Notes: generated by a model not told the origin, from the letters alone. Shown: positions 7,148 to 14,985, counted from the first letter of the stretch. The stretch: DNA of 53,651 nucleotides from an uncultured Collinsella sp. (GCA_902491895.1 CABUJH010000008.1:1-53651); one strand, 5' to 3'. Numbers and translations: made by a program.

Positions 7148-8527
7148 ATGAACACCGAGGAAATTGCGCGCATCGTCGGCGATCAGCGCACTTACTTTAA
7201 AACGCACGCTACGTTTGATGTTGATGCCCGACGTCGCGCGCTCGTGAGTTTACGCGATGCGGTACGGGCGCACGAGGCCGATATTGCCCATGCACTCAAG
7301 ACCGATTTGGGAAAGTCGCATGACGAGGCATATATGTGCGAGATCGGCACGTCGCTTTCCGAGATTCGTCATCAGATCGCTCACGTGGCTCGATGGAGTC
7401 GTCCGCGCCTGCGTCCGTGTGACCTTGCCAACGCCGTGAGCGCGTGCAAAACGCAAGCCGTGCCCTATGGCGTCACGCTCATCATGGCTCCGTGGAACTA
7501 CCCGTTTTTGCTAACACTCGAGCCGCTCGCCGGCGCCCTTGCCGCGGGCAATACCGTGGTCATCAAGCCGAGTGCCTATGCTCCGGCATCGAGCGCGGTG
7601 CTCAAGCAAATCTGTGAAGAGGCATTTGATCCGCGCCTGGTGACGGTTGTCGAGGGCGGGCGCGCCGAGAACGAAGCGTTGCTCGATGAGTGCTGGGACA
7701 AGATCTTCTTTACCGGTAGCGTTCCGGTCGGCAAGCTCGTCATGGAGCGCGCGAGTAAAAACCTCACGCCCGTGACGCTTGAGCTGGGCGGCAAGAGCCC
7801 CTGCATCGTGGATGCGACGGCAAACTTGAAGGTTGCGGCGCGGCGTATCGCCTTTGGTAAATGGCTCAACGTGGGGCAGACCTGCGTGGCGCCCGACTAC
7901 CTGCTGGTCGATGCGCGCGTGCACGACGAGCTGCTGGACCTCATCAGGGAAGAGGCCCGCCGTATGTTTGGCGAGCATCCGCTCGATAACGAGGACTACG
8001 GGCATATCGTCAACGCCAAGCATTTTGCGCGCGTGCGCGGGCTGATCGATCCCGATAAGGTCGTGCTGGGAGGCACGGCGCGCGAGTCGTCGCTCAAGAT
8101 TGAGCCGACGATCCTAGACGGCGTGACCCCCGATGACGCCGTGATGCAGGAGGAGATCTTCGGTCCCATCTTGCCGGTGCTGACGTTTGAGAGCCTAGAC
8201 GAGGCCGAGACGTTTATTACGGATCGTCCGACGCCGCTGGCCCTGTATATCTTTAGCCAGGACCGTTCGGTTCAGCAACGCTTTGTGCGCTACGTGCCCT
8301 TTGGCGGCGGCTGTGTCAACGACACGATCATGCACTTGGCTACGAGCCATATGGGCTTTGGCGGCATGGGCGCGAGCGGTATGGGGCAGTACCATGGACG
8401 CGAGAGCTTCGATACGTTTAGCCACAAGAAGAGCATCGTGAACAAGGCAACTTGGCTGGACGTGCCGTTTCGGTATGCGCCCTACGCAAGCTGGAAGCAC
8501 AAGTTCGTGCGCATGTTTGTGCATTAG
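7148..8527 (+). CDS. NAD(P)-dependent aldehyde dehydrogenase
   Basis: The 459-residue protein resembles the class 3 (YwdH/AldH3-like) branch of aldehyde dehydrogenases, which oxidise aldehydes to acids. The catalytic set is complete: Asn117 in APWNYPF, Glu212 in ELGGKSP and the nucleophile Cys246 in NVGQTCVAPD. An AGGAGG site overlaps the stop of the preceding gene. The C-terminus is intact. With the iron alcohol dehydrogenase it forms a two-gene operon. The next downstream signal is the LexA box at 8545. Confidence 0.93.
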   Translation: MNTEEIARIVGDQRTYFKTHATFDVDARRRALVSLRDAVRAHEADIAHALKTDLGKSHDEAYMCEIGTSLSEIRHQIAHVARWSRPRLRPCDLANAVSACKTQAVPYGVTLIMAPWNYPFLLTLEPLAGALAAGNTVVIKPSAYAPASSAVLKQICEEAFDPRLVTVVEGGRAENEALLDECWDKIFFTGSVPVGKLVMERASKNLTPVTLELGGKSPCIVDATANLKVAARRIAFGKWLNVGQTCVAPDYLLVDARVHDELLDLIREEARRMFGEHPLDNEDYGHIVNAKHFARVRGLIDPDKVVLGGTARESSLKIEPTILDGVTPDDAVMQEEIFGPILPVLTFESLDEAETFITDRPTPLALYIFSQDRSVQQRFVRYVPFGGGCVNDTIMHLATSHMGFGGMGASGMGQYHGRESFDTFSHKKSIVNKATWLDVPFRYAPYASWKHKFVRMFVH

Positions 8528-8544
8528 AAAAGGGCACAGGTAAT

Positions 8545-8560
8545 ACGAACAAGTGTTCCT
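8545..8560. promoter_or_regulatory. LexA (SOS/Cheo) box upstream of the small toxin gene
   Basis: CGAACAAGTGTTCC at 8546-8559 matches the Gram-positive LexA consensus CGAACRNRYGTTYC at every position. It is embedded in a larger near-perfect palindrome (CAGGTAATA...TATTACCTG, 8537-8568). A weak -10 (TAGACT, 8579-8584) follows. LexA binding here should block transcription until DNA damage. LexA itself is not in the window. Confidence 0.75.
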
Positions 8561-8606
8561 ATTACCTGCATTTTGCGTTAGACTACTGTTATGGAGCACG
8601 GATGGG

Positions 8607-8631
8607 CCAACTCCCTTTAGAAGGGATTTGG
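8607..8631 (+). promoter_or_regulatory. Hairpin sequestering the toxin ribosome binding site
   Basis: CCAACTCCCTT (8607-8617) can pair with AAGGGATTTGG (8621-8631) at 10 of 11 positions across a 3-nt loop. The Shine-Dalgarno AAGGG is buried in the stem and the ATG follows 2 nt later. Such self-sequestration is typical of type I toxin messages, where it delays translation. Confidence 0.65.
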
Positions 8632-8632
8632 T

Positions 8633-8716
8633 ATGAACGTAAGCGATGTTATTTCGTTATTGGCGTTGTTGATTGCGGCTATCGAACTCGGTCTGTTTAT
8701 CGGCCGAATGAAATAG
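8633..8716 (+). CDS. 27-residue holin-like membrane peptide, probable type I toxin
   Basis: The peptide begins MNVSDVISLLALLI, has a single hydrophobic helix (about residues 6-23) and ends IGRMK. Size, one-helix layout and basic tail fit the Hol_Tox/type I toxin group that depolarises the membrane. It is shorter than normal annotation cut-offs. The gene has AAGGG before ATG, an inhibitory 5' hairpin, a LexA box about 75 nt upstream and a minus-strand promoter downstream. The GC-rich sequence after the stop (GCCGCCCCC...GACGGCC) resembles the region where antitoxin RNAs overlap in Firmicutes loci. Function is inferred. Confidence 0.6.
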   Translation: MNVSDVISLLALLIAAIELGLFIGRMK

Positions 8717-8804
8717 CCGCCCCCGCGTAAGCGAAGACGGCCACTTCTCACGATGAAAACGTGTATCGGAGTTGGCAAGACCCGCGGCAACGGGTGCCAT
8801 CCGT
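8705..8804 (-). ncRNA. Candidate antisense antitoxin RNA
   Basis: A minus-strand promoter at 8811-8839 would start an RNA near 8804, running toward and overlapping the 3' part of the toxin message. The end is a guess: a stem formed by GGCCG and GGGCGGC around 8717-8745 could stop it near the toxin stop codon. No RNA evidence is available. Confidence 0.35.
8774..8798 (+). terminator. Stem-loop downstream of the toxin gene
   Basis: GGC plus ACCCG (8774-8784) pairs with CGGGT plus GCC (8791-8798), with a short bulge. It could end the toxin transcript, although no T-run follows. It would also lie within the first bases of the proposed antisense RNA, where a recognition loop is often found. The remaining sequence to 8952 shows nothing recognisable. 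Confidence 0.35.
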
Positions 8805-8810
8805 GTTCCT

Positions 8811-8839
8811 ATCTTATCTGCAAGCGTTCTGTCGCGCAA
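8811..8839 (-). promoter_or_regulatory. Minus-strand promoter facing the toxin gene
   Basis: Read on the minus strand, TTGCGC (8834-8839), a 17-nt spacer and TAAGAT (8811-8816) form a near-ideal sigma-70-type promoter. No minus-strand coding gene lies downstream; the first thing it would transcribe is the complement of the toxin 3' region. Confidence 0.5.
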
Positions 8840-8952
8840 GCGTTGAGGCAAACGATTGAAGGACGCAGACAGGATGTATTTGTGTCCGCACGGGACCGTA
8901 GACTTCTCAATAAGGTTACACACCGGTTTATCCGGCCGTTAGAGGAGCTGCT

Positions 8953-9279
8953 ATGTACGAGCCTTCACGTGTTTTTCTGTCATTTCACATTGCAGGATTT
9001 CAGTATGCCGATGGCGCCTTGGTCCTGGGCGATCTTAAAGCGGGCGATAAGCTGACGCTGTGTGCCGAGCGCGATAATCCCCATGACCCCGAGGCAGTTG
9101 CGATCTACTATGGCAAGACCAAACTTGGCTACGTTCCGGGAAACGAGGTCGGCCCGCTGTCCTTGATGATGTATTACGGCCACGAGGACGTATTTGAGGC
9201 CCGCGTGCAACAGGTTGCCCCCGAGCGCAGCCCGTGGCACCAGGTGCGCGTTGGCCTCTATGTGGTGGATGCCCACTAG
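8953..9279 (+). CDS. HIRAN-domain protein
   Basis: The 108-residue protein is essentially one HIRAN domain: FHIAGFQYADG, then LKAGDKLTLCAERDNPHDPEAVAIYYG and KLGYVPGNEVGPLSLM. HIRAN domains bind the 3' ends of single-stranded DNA in HLTF-type helicases, and stand-alone bacterial copies sit near nucleases and helicases. Start chosen by GAGGAG 6 nt before ATG. It begins a run of small co-directional genes (acidic protein, phosphoesterase, DUF2130) about 240 bp beyond the SOS-box toxin. A role in DNA metabolism is inferred. Confidence 0.85.
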   Translation: MYEPSRVFLSFHIAGFQYADGALVLGDLKAGDKLTLCAERDNPHDPEAVAIYYGKTKLGYVPGNEVGPLSLMMYYGHEDVFEARVQQVAPERSPWHQVRVGLYVVDAH

Positions 9280-9297
9280 TCGGCAATGGAGGCGGCC

Positions 9298-9477
9298 ATG
9301 TTTGATGACGACGACCAGTTCGATCTGACAGACGATCCGTTTGAGTGGGATGTGCTACTCGATGACGATGAGCTGGAACAGGACCGTAAGATGCGGCAGG
9401 ACAAGAAAACTCAGGGTGACGCTTCGAAAAAGCAAGACAAGCGCCGCCGCGGACTGTTCGGCGGGCTCTTTGGATAA
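9298..9477 (+). CDS. Small acidic/basic two-part protein of unknown function
   Basis: The 59-residue product is not recognised. Residues 1-31 are strongly acidic and aromatic (MFDDDDQFDLTDDPFEWDVL), the middle is Lys/Gln/Asp-rich, and the tail is RRRGLFGGLFG. The tail resembles a short amphipathic or membrane-touching end. ATG 9298 is chosen over ATG 9286 because GGAGG lies 5 nt before it. It follows the HIRAN gene by 18 nt and is probably translated from the same message. Predicted largely disordered. Confidence 0.65.
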   Translation: MFDDDDQFDLTDDPFEWDVLLDDDELEQDRKMRQDKKTQGDASKKQDKRRRGLFGGLFG

Positions 9478-9543
9478 CCGCCGCATCGCTACATCTGTAT
9501 ACTTAGCACGAGTTGAACACGTTGCGAAATGAGGGCATAGACG

Positions 9544-10089
9544 ATGATGTGGTTTTCCGCCGACCTGCACCTGGGCGATACGAATATCTTGCACGACATG
9601 GACCGGCCGTTTGACTCGGTCGAGGAGATGAACCGCAAGGTCATCGATGCCATCAATGAGTGCGTGGCTGCGGACGACCGCCTCTATATTCTGGGTGACT
9701 TTACCTATCGTTTGCCCCTGGCGGAGGCGGTGCGCCTGCGCGAGCGTATCGAATGCCAGAACGTGACGCTCATCCGCGGTAACCATGACGGCGACTGGGA
9801 AGATTCCGACGTACCGCAGATTTGGGAAAACGTGCGCGATTACCTGGAGATTGCTCCCGGCTATGCCAAGGGCCATCGTCTGGTTATGAGCCACTACCCC
9901 ATGCTCAGCTGGAACGGCAAGGCACGTGGCGCCATTATGCTGCATGGGCATATCCACAGCAGGGGTGACCGCGCCAACGCACGCAACCGCGATCGCGAGC
10001 GCCCTATCTTTCGCTACGATGTCGGTCTCGATGCCAACGAGTACAAGCCCGTAAGCCGTGATCAGATTCTTAGCTTCTTTGGGCTATAG
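9544..10089 (+). CDS. Calcineurin-like metallophosphoesterase
   Basis: The 181-residue cytoplasmic protein has all five metallophosphoesterase blocks: DLHLG (Asp7, His9), GDF (Asp52), GNHD (Asn80, His81), a lone His in SHYP, and GHIHS. It belongs to the small YfcE-like/phage-type branch, which hydrolyses phosphodiesters or phosphomonoesters at a two-metal centre; the natural substrate is unknown. A GAGGG ribosome site precedes ATG. The 66-bp gap before it may hold a promoter. It ends directly at a strong hairpin pair. Confidence 0.9.
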   Translation: MMWFSADLHLGDTNILHDMDRPFDSVEEMNRKVIDAINECVAADDRLYILGDFTYRLPLAEAVRLRERIECQNVTLIRGNHDGDWEDSDVPQIWENVRDYLEIAPGYAKGHRLVMSHYPMLSWNGKARGAIMLHGHIHSRGDRANARNRDRERPIFRYDVGLDANEYKPVSRDQILSFFGL

Positions 10090-10171
10090 GGCGCCAGAGC
10101 CACCACAAAGGGGACAGGCACCTTTGTGGTGGCTCTGGCGCCGTTGCCATTATGGCAGCGGCGCCTTTTTT
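10090..10171 (+). terminator. Two overlapping hairpins ending in a T-run
   Basis: A perfect 21-bp inverted repeat (10090-10110 with 10122-10142) carries the loop GGGACAGGCAC. Its right arm ends in GGCGCC (10137-10142), which is also the left arm of a second hairpin pairing with 10154-10165 and followed by six T (10166-10171). The second is a classical terminator; the first is a GGGAC-type dispersed hairpin. The two cannot form fully at once. Confidence 0.85.
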
Positions 10172-10229
10172 GTCCGTGCGGCGCGGTAGAGTGTAGGCGG
10201 TCGAAATTTGCGTCCATCGAGGAGCTGCT

Positions 10230-11987
10230 ATGAACGAGATTAAGTGCCCGCATTGCGGCGAAGTTTTTAAGGTCGATGCGTCCGGCTATGCGGATATCGT
10301 CAAGCAAGTACGCGATGCCGAGTTTTCGCGCGACCTGGACGAGCGTGTGAAGGCAGTCCAGCGCGAGGGCGAGCAGGCGCTGGAGCTTGAGCGCTCGCGT
10401 TCGACGGCTGCCTTGCAAAAGGCAGAGTCTCAGCGCAACGCTCAGCTTGCCGAGCAGAAGAACGCTGCAGCTCAGCAGCTGGCACAAGAAGTCGCCAAGC
10501 GCGATGCCGAGCTTGCCGAGCTGCGTGCCAAGCTTGAGGGCGCTGCCGCAGAGCGCGAGAGTGCAAGCCAGCGCGCGGCGGTTGAGGCCCGTGCCGATGC
10601 TCAAAAAGAGAATGCCGAACTCCAGCGTGAGATTGATAGCCTGCGTGCGCAGCTTGGGCGCAAAGATGACGAAGCAAAGCTTGCCGAGTCGGCGGCGCGC
10701 AACGCTGCTCAAAACGATTTAGCTGCACGCGACGCTCAGATTGCCGAGCTGCAGGCCAGGCTTGCCGCGGCGGACAAGGCCCAGGAGATGGCGCTTGCCG
10801 CTGCCGCGGCAGAGTCGCAGCGTGAGCTCGATGCCGCTCGCAGCGAGGCCGAGCGCGCGCTTGCTGACTATCGCGCGAAGGTGCAAGAGAAGTTTTCCGC
10901 CGCAAAGGCTCAGTCCGAGCAAGAGGCCGAGGGCCTGCGTGCCCAGCTGCGCGAGCAGGAACTGATGGCAAAAATGAACCTGTCAGAGGCGGTCGCCGCG
11001 GCGGAACGAGAGCGCGATGAGGCACGTGCCAAGCTGACGAGCGAGCTGGCGGTGCGCGATTCTCGCGAGGAGCAAGCCAAGGCGGCACACGAGCTCGAGC
11101 TTGCGCAGGCCAAGCGCGCGAGCGATGACCTGATTCGCTACAAGGATGAAGAGATTGAGCGCCTTAAGGACATGAAGGTCCGCCTGTCCACCAAGATGGT
11201 GGGCGAGTCGCTCGAGCAGCACTGCGAGACCGAGTTTAACCGTCTGCGCATGACGGCATTTCCTAACGCGTACTTCGAGAAAGATAACGATGCGTCCGAG
11301 GGTACCAAGGGCGACTTTATCTTCCGCGAGTGCGACGCGAGCGGCAACGAGGTCATTTCGATTATGTTCGAGATGAAAAACGAGAACGATGAGACCGCGA
11401 CCAAGCATAAAAACGAGGACTTCTTTAAGAAACTCGATCACGATCGTCGCCAGAAAGGCTGCGAGTACGCGGTGCTCTGCACGTTGCTCGAACCCGAGAG
11501 CGAGCTTTACAACGCCGGCATCGTGGACGTGAGCTATCGCTACGAGAAGATGTACGTGATCCGCCCACAGTTCTTCATTCCCATGATCACGCTTCTTCGC
11601 AACGCCGCCATGGGTTCGCTGCGCTATAAGCAGGAGCTGGCGGAGTACAAACAGCAGAATATCGACGTCACGAACTTCGAAGCCAAGATGGAGAAGTTCA
11701 AGAACGATTTCGGCCGCAACTACGAGATCGCGAGCCGCAAGTTCCAAACGGCGATTGATGAGATCGACAAGACGATTAGCCATCTGCAGAAAACCAAGGA
11801 GGCGTTGCTGTCCTCCGAGAACAATCTGCGCCTAGCCAACAAGAAGGCCGACGATCTTACCATTCGCAAGCTCACGTGGGGCAACAAGACCATGAAGGCC
11901 GCGTTTGACGAGGCGTGCGGGGCTGCGACAGAGACAAACGATGAGCCAGCCGAGGCGGATTCGTATGAGGTCGAGGATGCCGAGTAG
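10230..11987 (+). CDS. DUF2130 protein: long coiled coil plus nuclease-like domain
   Basis: The 585-residue protein starts with a CPHCG zinc-knuckle-like motif (6-10). A very Ala/Glu/Arg-rich coiled coil follows (about 25-330), then the conserved DUF2130 domain (about 330-520). The latter contains GDFIFRE and, after a strand, IMFEMKNE. This Asp...Glu-x-Lys pattern is compatible with a PD-(D/E)XK nuclease fold. Function is unestablished; relatives are filed as DUF2130 or RmuC-like. The start is supported by GAGGAG. It lies downstream of the HIRAN/phosphoesterase genes but after a terminator, so probably has its own promoter. Confidence 0.88.
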   Translation: MNEIKCPHCGEVFKVDASGYADIVKQVRDAEFSRDLDERVKAVQREGEQALELERSRSTAALQKAESQRNAQLAEQKNAAAQQLAQEVAKRDAELAELRAKLEGAAAERESASQRAAVEARADAQKENAELQREIDSLRAQLGRKDDEAKLAESAARNAAQNDLAARDAQIAELQARLAAADKAQEMALAAAAAESQRELDAARSEAERALADYRAKVQEKFSAAKAQSEQEAEGLRAQLREQELMAKMNLSEAVAAAERERDEARAKLTSELAVRDSREEQAKAAHELELAQAKRASDDLIRYKDEEIERLKDMKVRLSTKMVGESLEQHCETEFNRLRMTAFPNAYFEKDNDASEGTKGDFIFRECDASGNEVISIMFEMKNENDETATKHKNEDFFKKLDHDRRQKGCEYAVLCTLLEPESELYNAGIVDVSYRYEKMYVIRPQFFIPMITLLRNAAMGSLRYKQELAEYKQQNIDVTNFEAKMEKFKNDFGRNYEIASRKFQTAIDEIDKTISHLQKTKEALLSSENNLRLANKKADDLTIRKLTWGNKTMKAAFDEACGAATETNDEPAEADSYEVEDAE

Positions 11988-12004
11988 GGGATAGCGTATA
12001 GTGC

Positions 12005-12046
12005 AAAAGCGGGGCCGCTGGTGATATTGCCAACGGCCCCGCTTCG
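12005..12046. terminator. Bidirectional terminator between convergent genes
   Basis: AAGCGGGGCCG (12007-12017) pairs with CGGCCCCGCTT (12034-12044). Runs of A before and T after the stem make it usable from both sides, by the DUF2130 gene on plus and the helicase on minus. Confidence 0.85.
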
Positions 12047-12061
12047 TTCCAGTATGTACGG

Positions 12062-14743
12062 CTAGTCCTCGAGCAGGTCCTCGATAAAGCCGACGCGGTA
12101 GTTTTTGAAGATGACCTCGCCGCCGTCTTGCGTGGCATCCAGGTCGACATCGCCCATGATGCCAAAGTCGTGGTCGCCATCCTCGTCGGCAAAAATCTGG
12201 TGCACGTGCCACACGTGATCGGTCTTCTCGTCGCTCCCGTCGATGGTAAACATCGCGGCGCTGCGGGCATCTCCGTCGGTGAGGATTTCCTCGTGCTGCT
12301 CATGGTAGGCATCGAGCGCCTTTTGCCAGCGGACCTCGCTCATGCCCCAGTCCTCGTCGAGTTCGCCCAGGTCGCGAACGTGCTCGCGGGCGGCAAGGGT
12401 CACGCGGCGGAAGAGTGCGTTGCGCACCAGCAGCGTGCAGCCGCGACGGTCCGCAACGACCTCGTCGATGCCCTGCGGCGGCGCGGCGTCGAGGGCCGCC
12501 GGGTTGCCGGCGTTCTCCCACTCGTCCACCAGGCTCGAGTCGACCGAGCGCACCACAAAGCCGAGCCACGAAATGATGTCGCGCAAGCGCTCATCGCGCT
12601 TCTCAATGGGCACGGTGCGATCGAGGGAGCGGTAGGCCTCGGCTAGGTAGCGCAGCAGAATGCCCTCGGAGCGGGCGATGCCGAGCTTTTGGATATAGCC
12701 CTTAAAGTCGCTCGCGCTCTCCAACATGTCGCGCAGGACGCTCTTGGGCGAGAGCTGGTAGTCGTTGGCCCAAGGTACTTCCTGGCAGTACTTGTCGAAG
12801 GCGGCATCGAGCAAATCCTCGAGCGGCTTTTCGTAGGTGACATCCTGGATGCGCTCCAAGCGTTCCTCATATTCGACGCCGTCGGCTTTCATCTCGGCCA
12901 TAGCGCGGTCGCGCGCGGCGCGCTCCTGCGCGCGCAGCACCTGCTTGGGATCCTCGAGCGTAGCCTCGACCATTGAGATCAGATCCATGGTATAGGTCTC
13001 ACTCTCGGGGTCGAGCAGCTCCAGCGCGGCAAGCAAAAACGGCGAGAGCGGCTGGTCGAGCGCAAAGTCCTCGGGCAGATCGACCGTCAGTGCATAGTCG
13101 ATGTCTGGCGCGGCGTCAGTCGGGGCGTCGGGCGCGGGCGGCACCTCGGTGCGAACGACGACGCCGGAATCGATGAGCGTGGCGAAGATTTCGTCGGCGC
13201 GAACCTCGAGCTTGGCCTTTTCCTCGGGGGTCTGCAAGCTCGTCTCGATGAGGTCGTGTACGCGGACTCGGGCATCGCCGCCCTGCTCGACCACGCTAAT
13301 CACCATGGAGTGCGTGATGCGAAGGCGCGGCTTGAGCGTCTCGGGCTGCGTCTCGATCAGGCGCTCAAAGGTCTGCTTGTTCCAGGTGACAAAGCCCTCG
13401 GGGGCCTTCTTCTTTTTAATCTTGCGGAGCTTCTTGGGGTCGTCGCCCGCCTTGGCCATGAGTTTGGCGTTCTCGATCTCGTGCTCCGGGGCCTCGGCGA
13501 TGACCATGCCCTCGGTATCGAAGCCCGAGCGGCCGGCGCGACCGGCAATCTGATGGAACTCGCGGGCGCGCAGGCGACGCATCTTGTAGCCGTCGAACTT
13601 GGTGAGCGCGGTGAGTACCACGGTGTGGATGGGTACGTTGATGCCGACGCCGAGCGTATCGGTGCCGCAGATGACGGGCAGCAGGCCCTGCTGCGCCAGG
13701 CGCTCCACCAGCAGGCGATAGCGCGGCAACATGCCGGCATGGTGCACGCCGACGCCGCATCCAAGCAGGCGTTTGAGAATCTTACCAAAGGCCGTGGAGA
13801 AGCTCGTCCCCTTTGCCGCTTCTTTGATGGCCTCGCGCTGCTCCTTGCTGGCGATGCCAAAATTGGCGAGCGACTGTGCCGTTGCAAGGGCGGCGTCCTG
13901 GCTAAAGTGCACGATATAGAGCGGGGCCTCGCCGCGGCGCATGGCGAGCTCGACCGTGCCCTCGAGGGAGGTCGTCACGTAGTCGTAGCTCAGCGGCACG
14001 GGGCGCGGGGCATCGACGACCAAGTCGCAGGTAGCACCGGTGTGTTCCTCGAGTGAGGCGGCGATGGCAGTGACATCGCCGAGCGTGGCGCTCATGAGCA
14101 TGAATTGCGTGTGGGGCAGGGTGAGCAGCGGCACCTGCCAAGCCCAACCGCGGTCGGGGTCGGCAAAGTAGTGGAACTCGTCCATGGCCACGCAGCCCAC
14201 GTCGGCATCTTCGCTCTCGCGCAGTGCGTCGTTGGCAAGGATCTCTGCCGTGCAGCAGATGACGGGTGCCTTGGTGTTGATATGCGTGTCGCCGGTAATC
14301 ATGCCTACGTTATCGCGGCCGAGCACCTGCACAAGGTCGAAAAACTTCTCGCTGACCAGAGCCTTGATGGGAGCCGTGTAGTAGCAGCGCTTGCCCTGCG
14401 CCATGCCCATAAAGAGCATGCCCAGCGCGACGAGCGATTTACCCGATCCGGTCGGTGTGCCTAAAATGACGTGATCGCCGGCAGCCAGGTCCATGAGGGC
14501 CTCTTCTTGGTGATCCCACAGTTCAATGCCGCGATCGCTCGTCCATTCAAAGAAGCGTTCGAAGGCTTGATCGGGCGTGAGCCACGGTTCGGGCTCGCTG
14601 CCGTCCTCGGGCTCCCACCAGGTGGGGGAGAGCGCGCCGAGCGAGCCAAACTCGGCTTCGGTTCCCGTGCCGCCCGAGAATGAGCTGGCGGCGCCGGCGC
14701 CGGAGACGGTGCTGGCGGCGGTATCTGTCGTGGTCTGTGCCAT
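12062..14743 (-). CDS. DEAD/DEAH helicase with C-terminal DUF3516
   Basis: The 893-residue protein is a superfamily 2 helicase of the actinobacterial DUF3516 type, Ski2-related and probably acting on RNA. After an Ala/Ser/Gly-rich 40-residue leader come Walker A GTPTGSGKS (95-103), DEFH (188-191), SAT (218-220) and the motif VI-like QIAGRAGRSG. The DUF3516 region fills the last 400 residues. ATG 14743 (GAGAAAG upstream) is preferred; a further-upstream ATG at 14914 would read through the 119-bp repeat and adds no family sequence. It is downstream of trmB on the same strand, with repeat copy 3 between. Confidence 0.92.
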   Translation of the reverse strand: MAQTTTDTAASTVSGAGAASSFSGGTGTEAEFGSLGALSPTWWEPEDGSEPEPWLTPDQAFERFFEWTSDRGIELWDHQEEALMDLAAGDHVILGTPTGSGKSLVALGMLFMGMAQGKRCYYTAPIKALVSEKFFDLVQVLGRDNVGMITGDTHINTKAPVICCTAEILANDALRESEDADVGCVAMDEFHYFADPDRGWAWQVPLLTLPHTQFMLMSATLGDVTAIAASLEEHTGATCDLVVDAPRPVPLSYDYVTTSLEGTVELAMRRGEAPLYIVHFSQDAALATAQSLANFGIASKEQREAIKEAAKGTSFSTAFGKILKRLLGCGVGVHHAGMLPRYRLLVERLAQQGLLPVICGTDTLGVGINVPIHTVVLTALTKFDGYKMRRLRAREFHQIAGRAGRSGFDTEGMVIAEAPEHEIENAKLMAKAGDDPKKLRKIKKKKAPEGFVTWNKQTFERLIETQPETLKPRLRITHSMVISVVEQGGDARVRVHDLIETSLQTPEEKAKLEVRADEIFATLIDSGVVVRTEVPPAPDAPTDAAPDIDYALTVDLPEDFALDQPLSPFLLAALELLDPESETYTMDLISMVEATLEDPKQVLRAQERAARDRAMAEMKADGVEYEERLERIQDVTYEKPLEDLLDAAFDKYCQEVPWANDYQLSPKSVLRDMLESASDFKGYIQKLGIARSEGILLRYLAEAYRSLDRTVPIEKRDERLRDIISWLGFVVRSVDSSLVDEWENAGNPAALDAAPPQGIDEVVADRRGCTLLVRNALFRRVTLAAREHVRDLGELDEDWGMSEVRWQKALDAYHEQHEEILTDGDARSAAMFTIDGSDEKTDHVWHVHQIFADEDGDHDFGIMGDVDLDATQDGGEVIFKNYRVGFIEDLLED

Positions 14744-14866
14744 GTGGTTGCTTTCTCTCGCGATTGTCCGCCAACTATTATGGCGTAGCGGCGCATCGAT
14801 GCGTTTGCAGGCAAGAAAATGCAGGAAATGGGCGTTCTGCCCGGCCGTTTGGTGCAGTTGCCAGCT

Positions 14867-14985
14867 AAGTGAGTAGACTTTTTGCGATGTCGCGAGCACA
14901 TGGATTTTGCACAAGGGTTCTATCTGCGGTTTTAGTTTTCGTTATGCGGGTTGTGCTTGGCTATTGCAAAAAAGTCTACTCACTT
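14867..14985 (+). repeat. 119-bp element, copy 3
   Basis: The 16-bp terminal inverted repeats at 14867-14882 and 14970-14985 are identical to those of copies 1 and 2, again exactly 119 bp apart end to end and extendable to CTAAG...CTTAG. The interior has diverged but keeps TTTTGCACAAG and TATCTGCGGTTTT. Here both neighbours (trmB and the helicase) are on the minus strand, so orientation relative to genes differs from copies 1 and 2. Confidence 0.9.

Noticed and set aside
8452..8730. A 92-codon plus frame spanning the aldehyde dehydrogenase end and the toxin region
   Set aside because: It overlaps the dehydrogenase in another frame, has no ribosome site, and crosses the LexA box and the sequestering hairpin.
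14744..14914. N-terminal extension of the DUF3516 helicase starting at 14914
   Set aside because: The extension is translated from the 119-bp repeat and its flank, has no ribosome site and is absent from the family. ATG 14743 is preferred.
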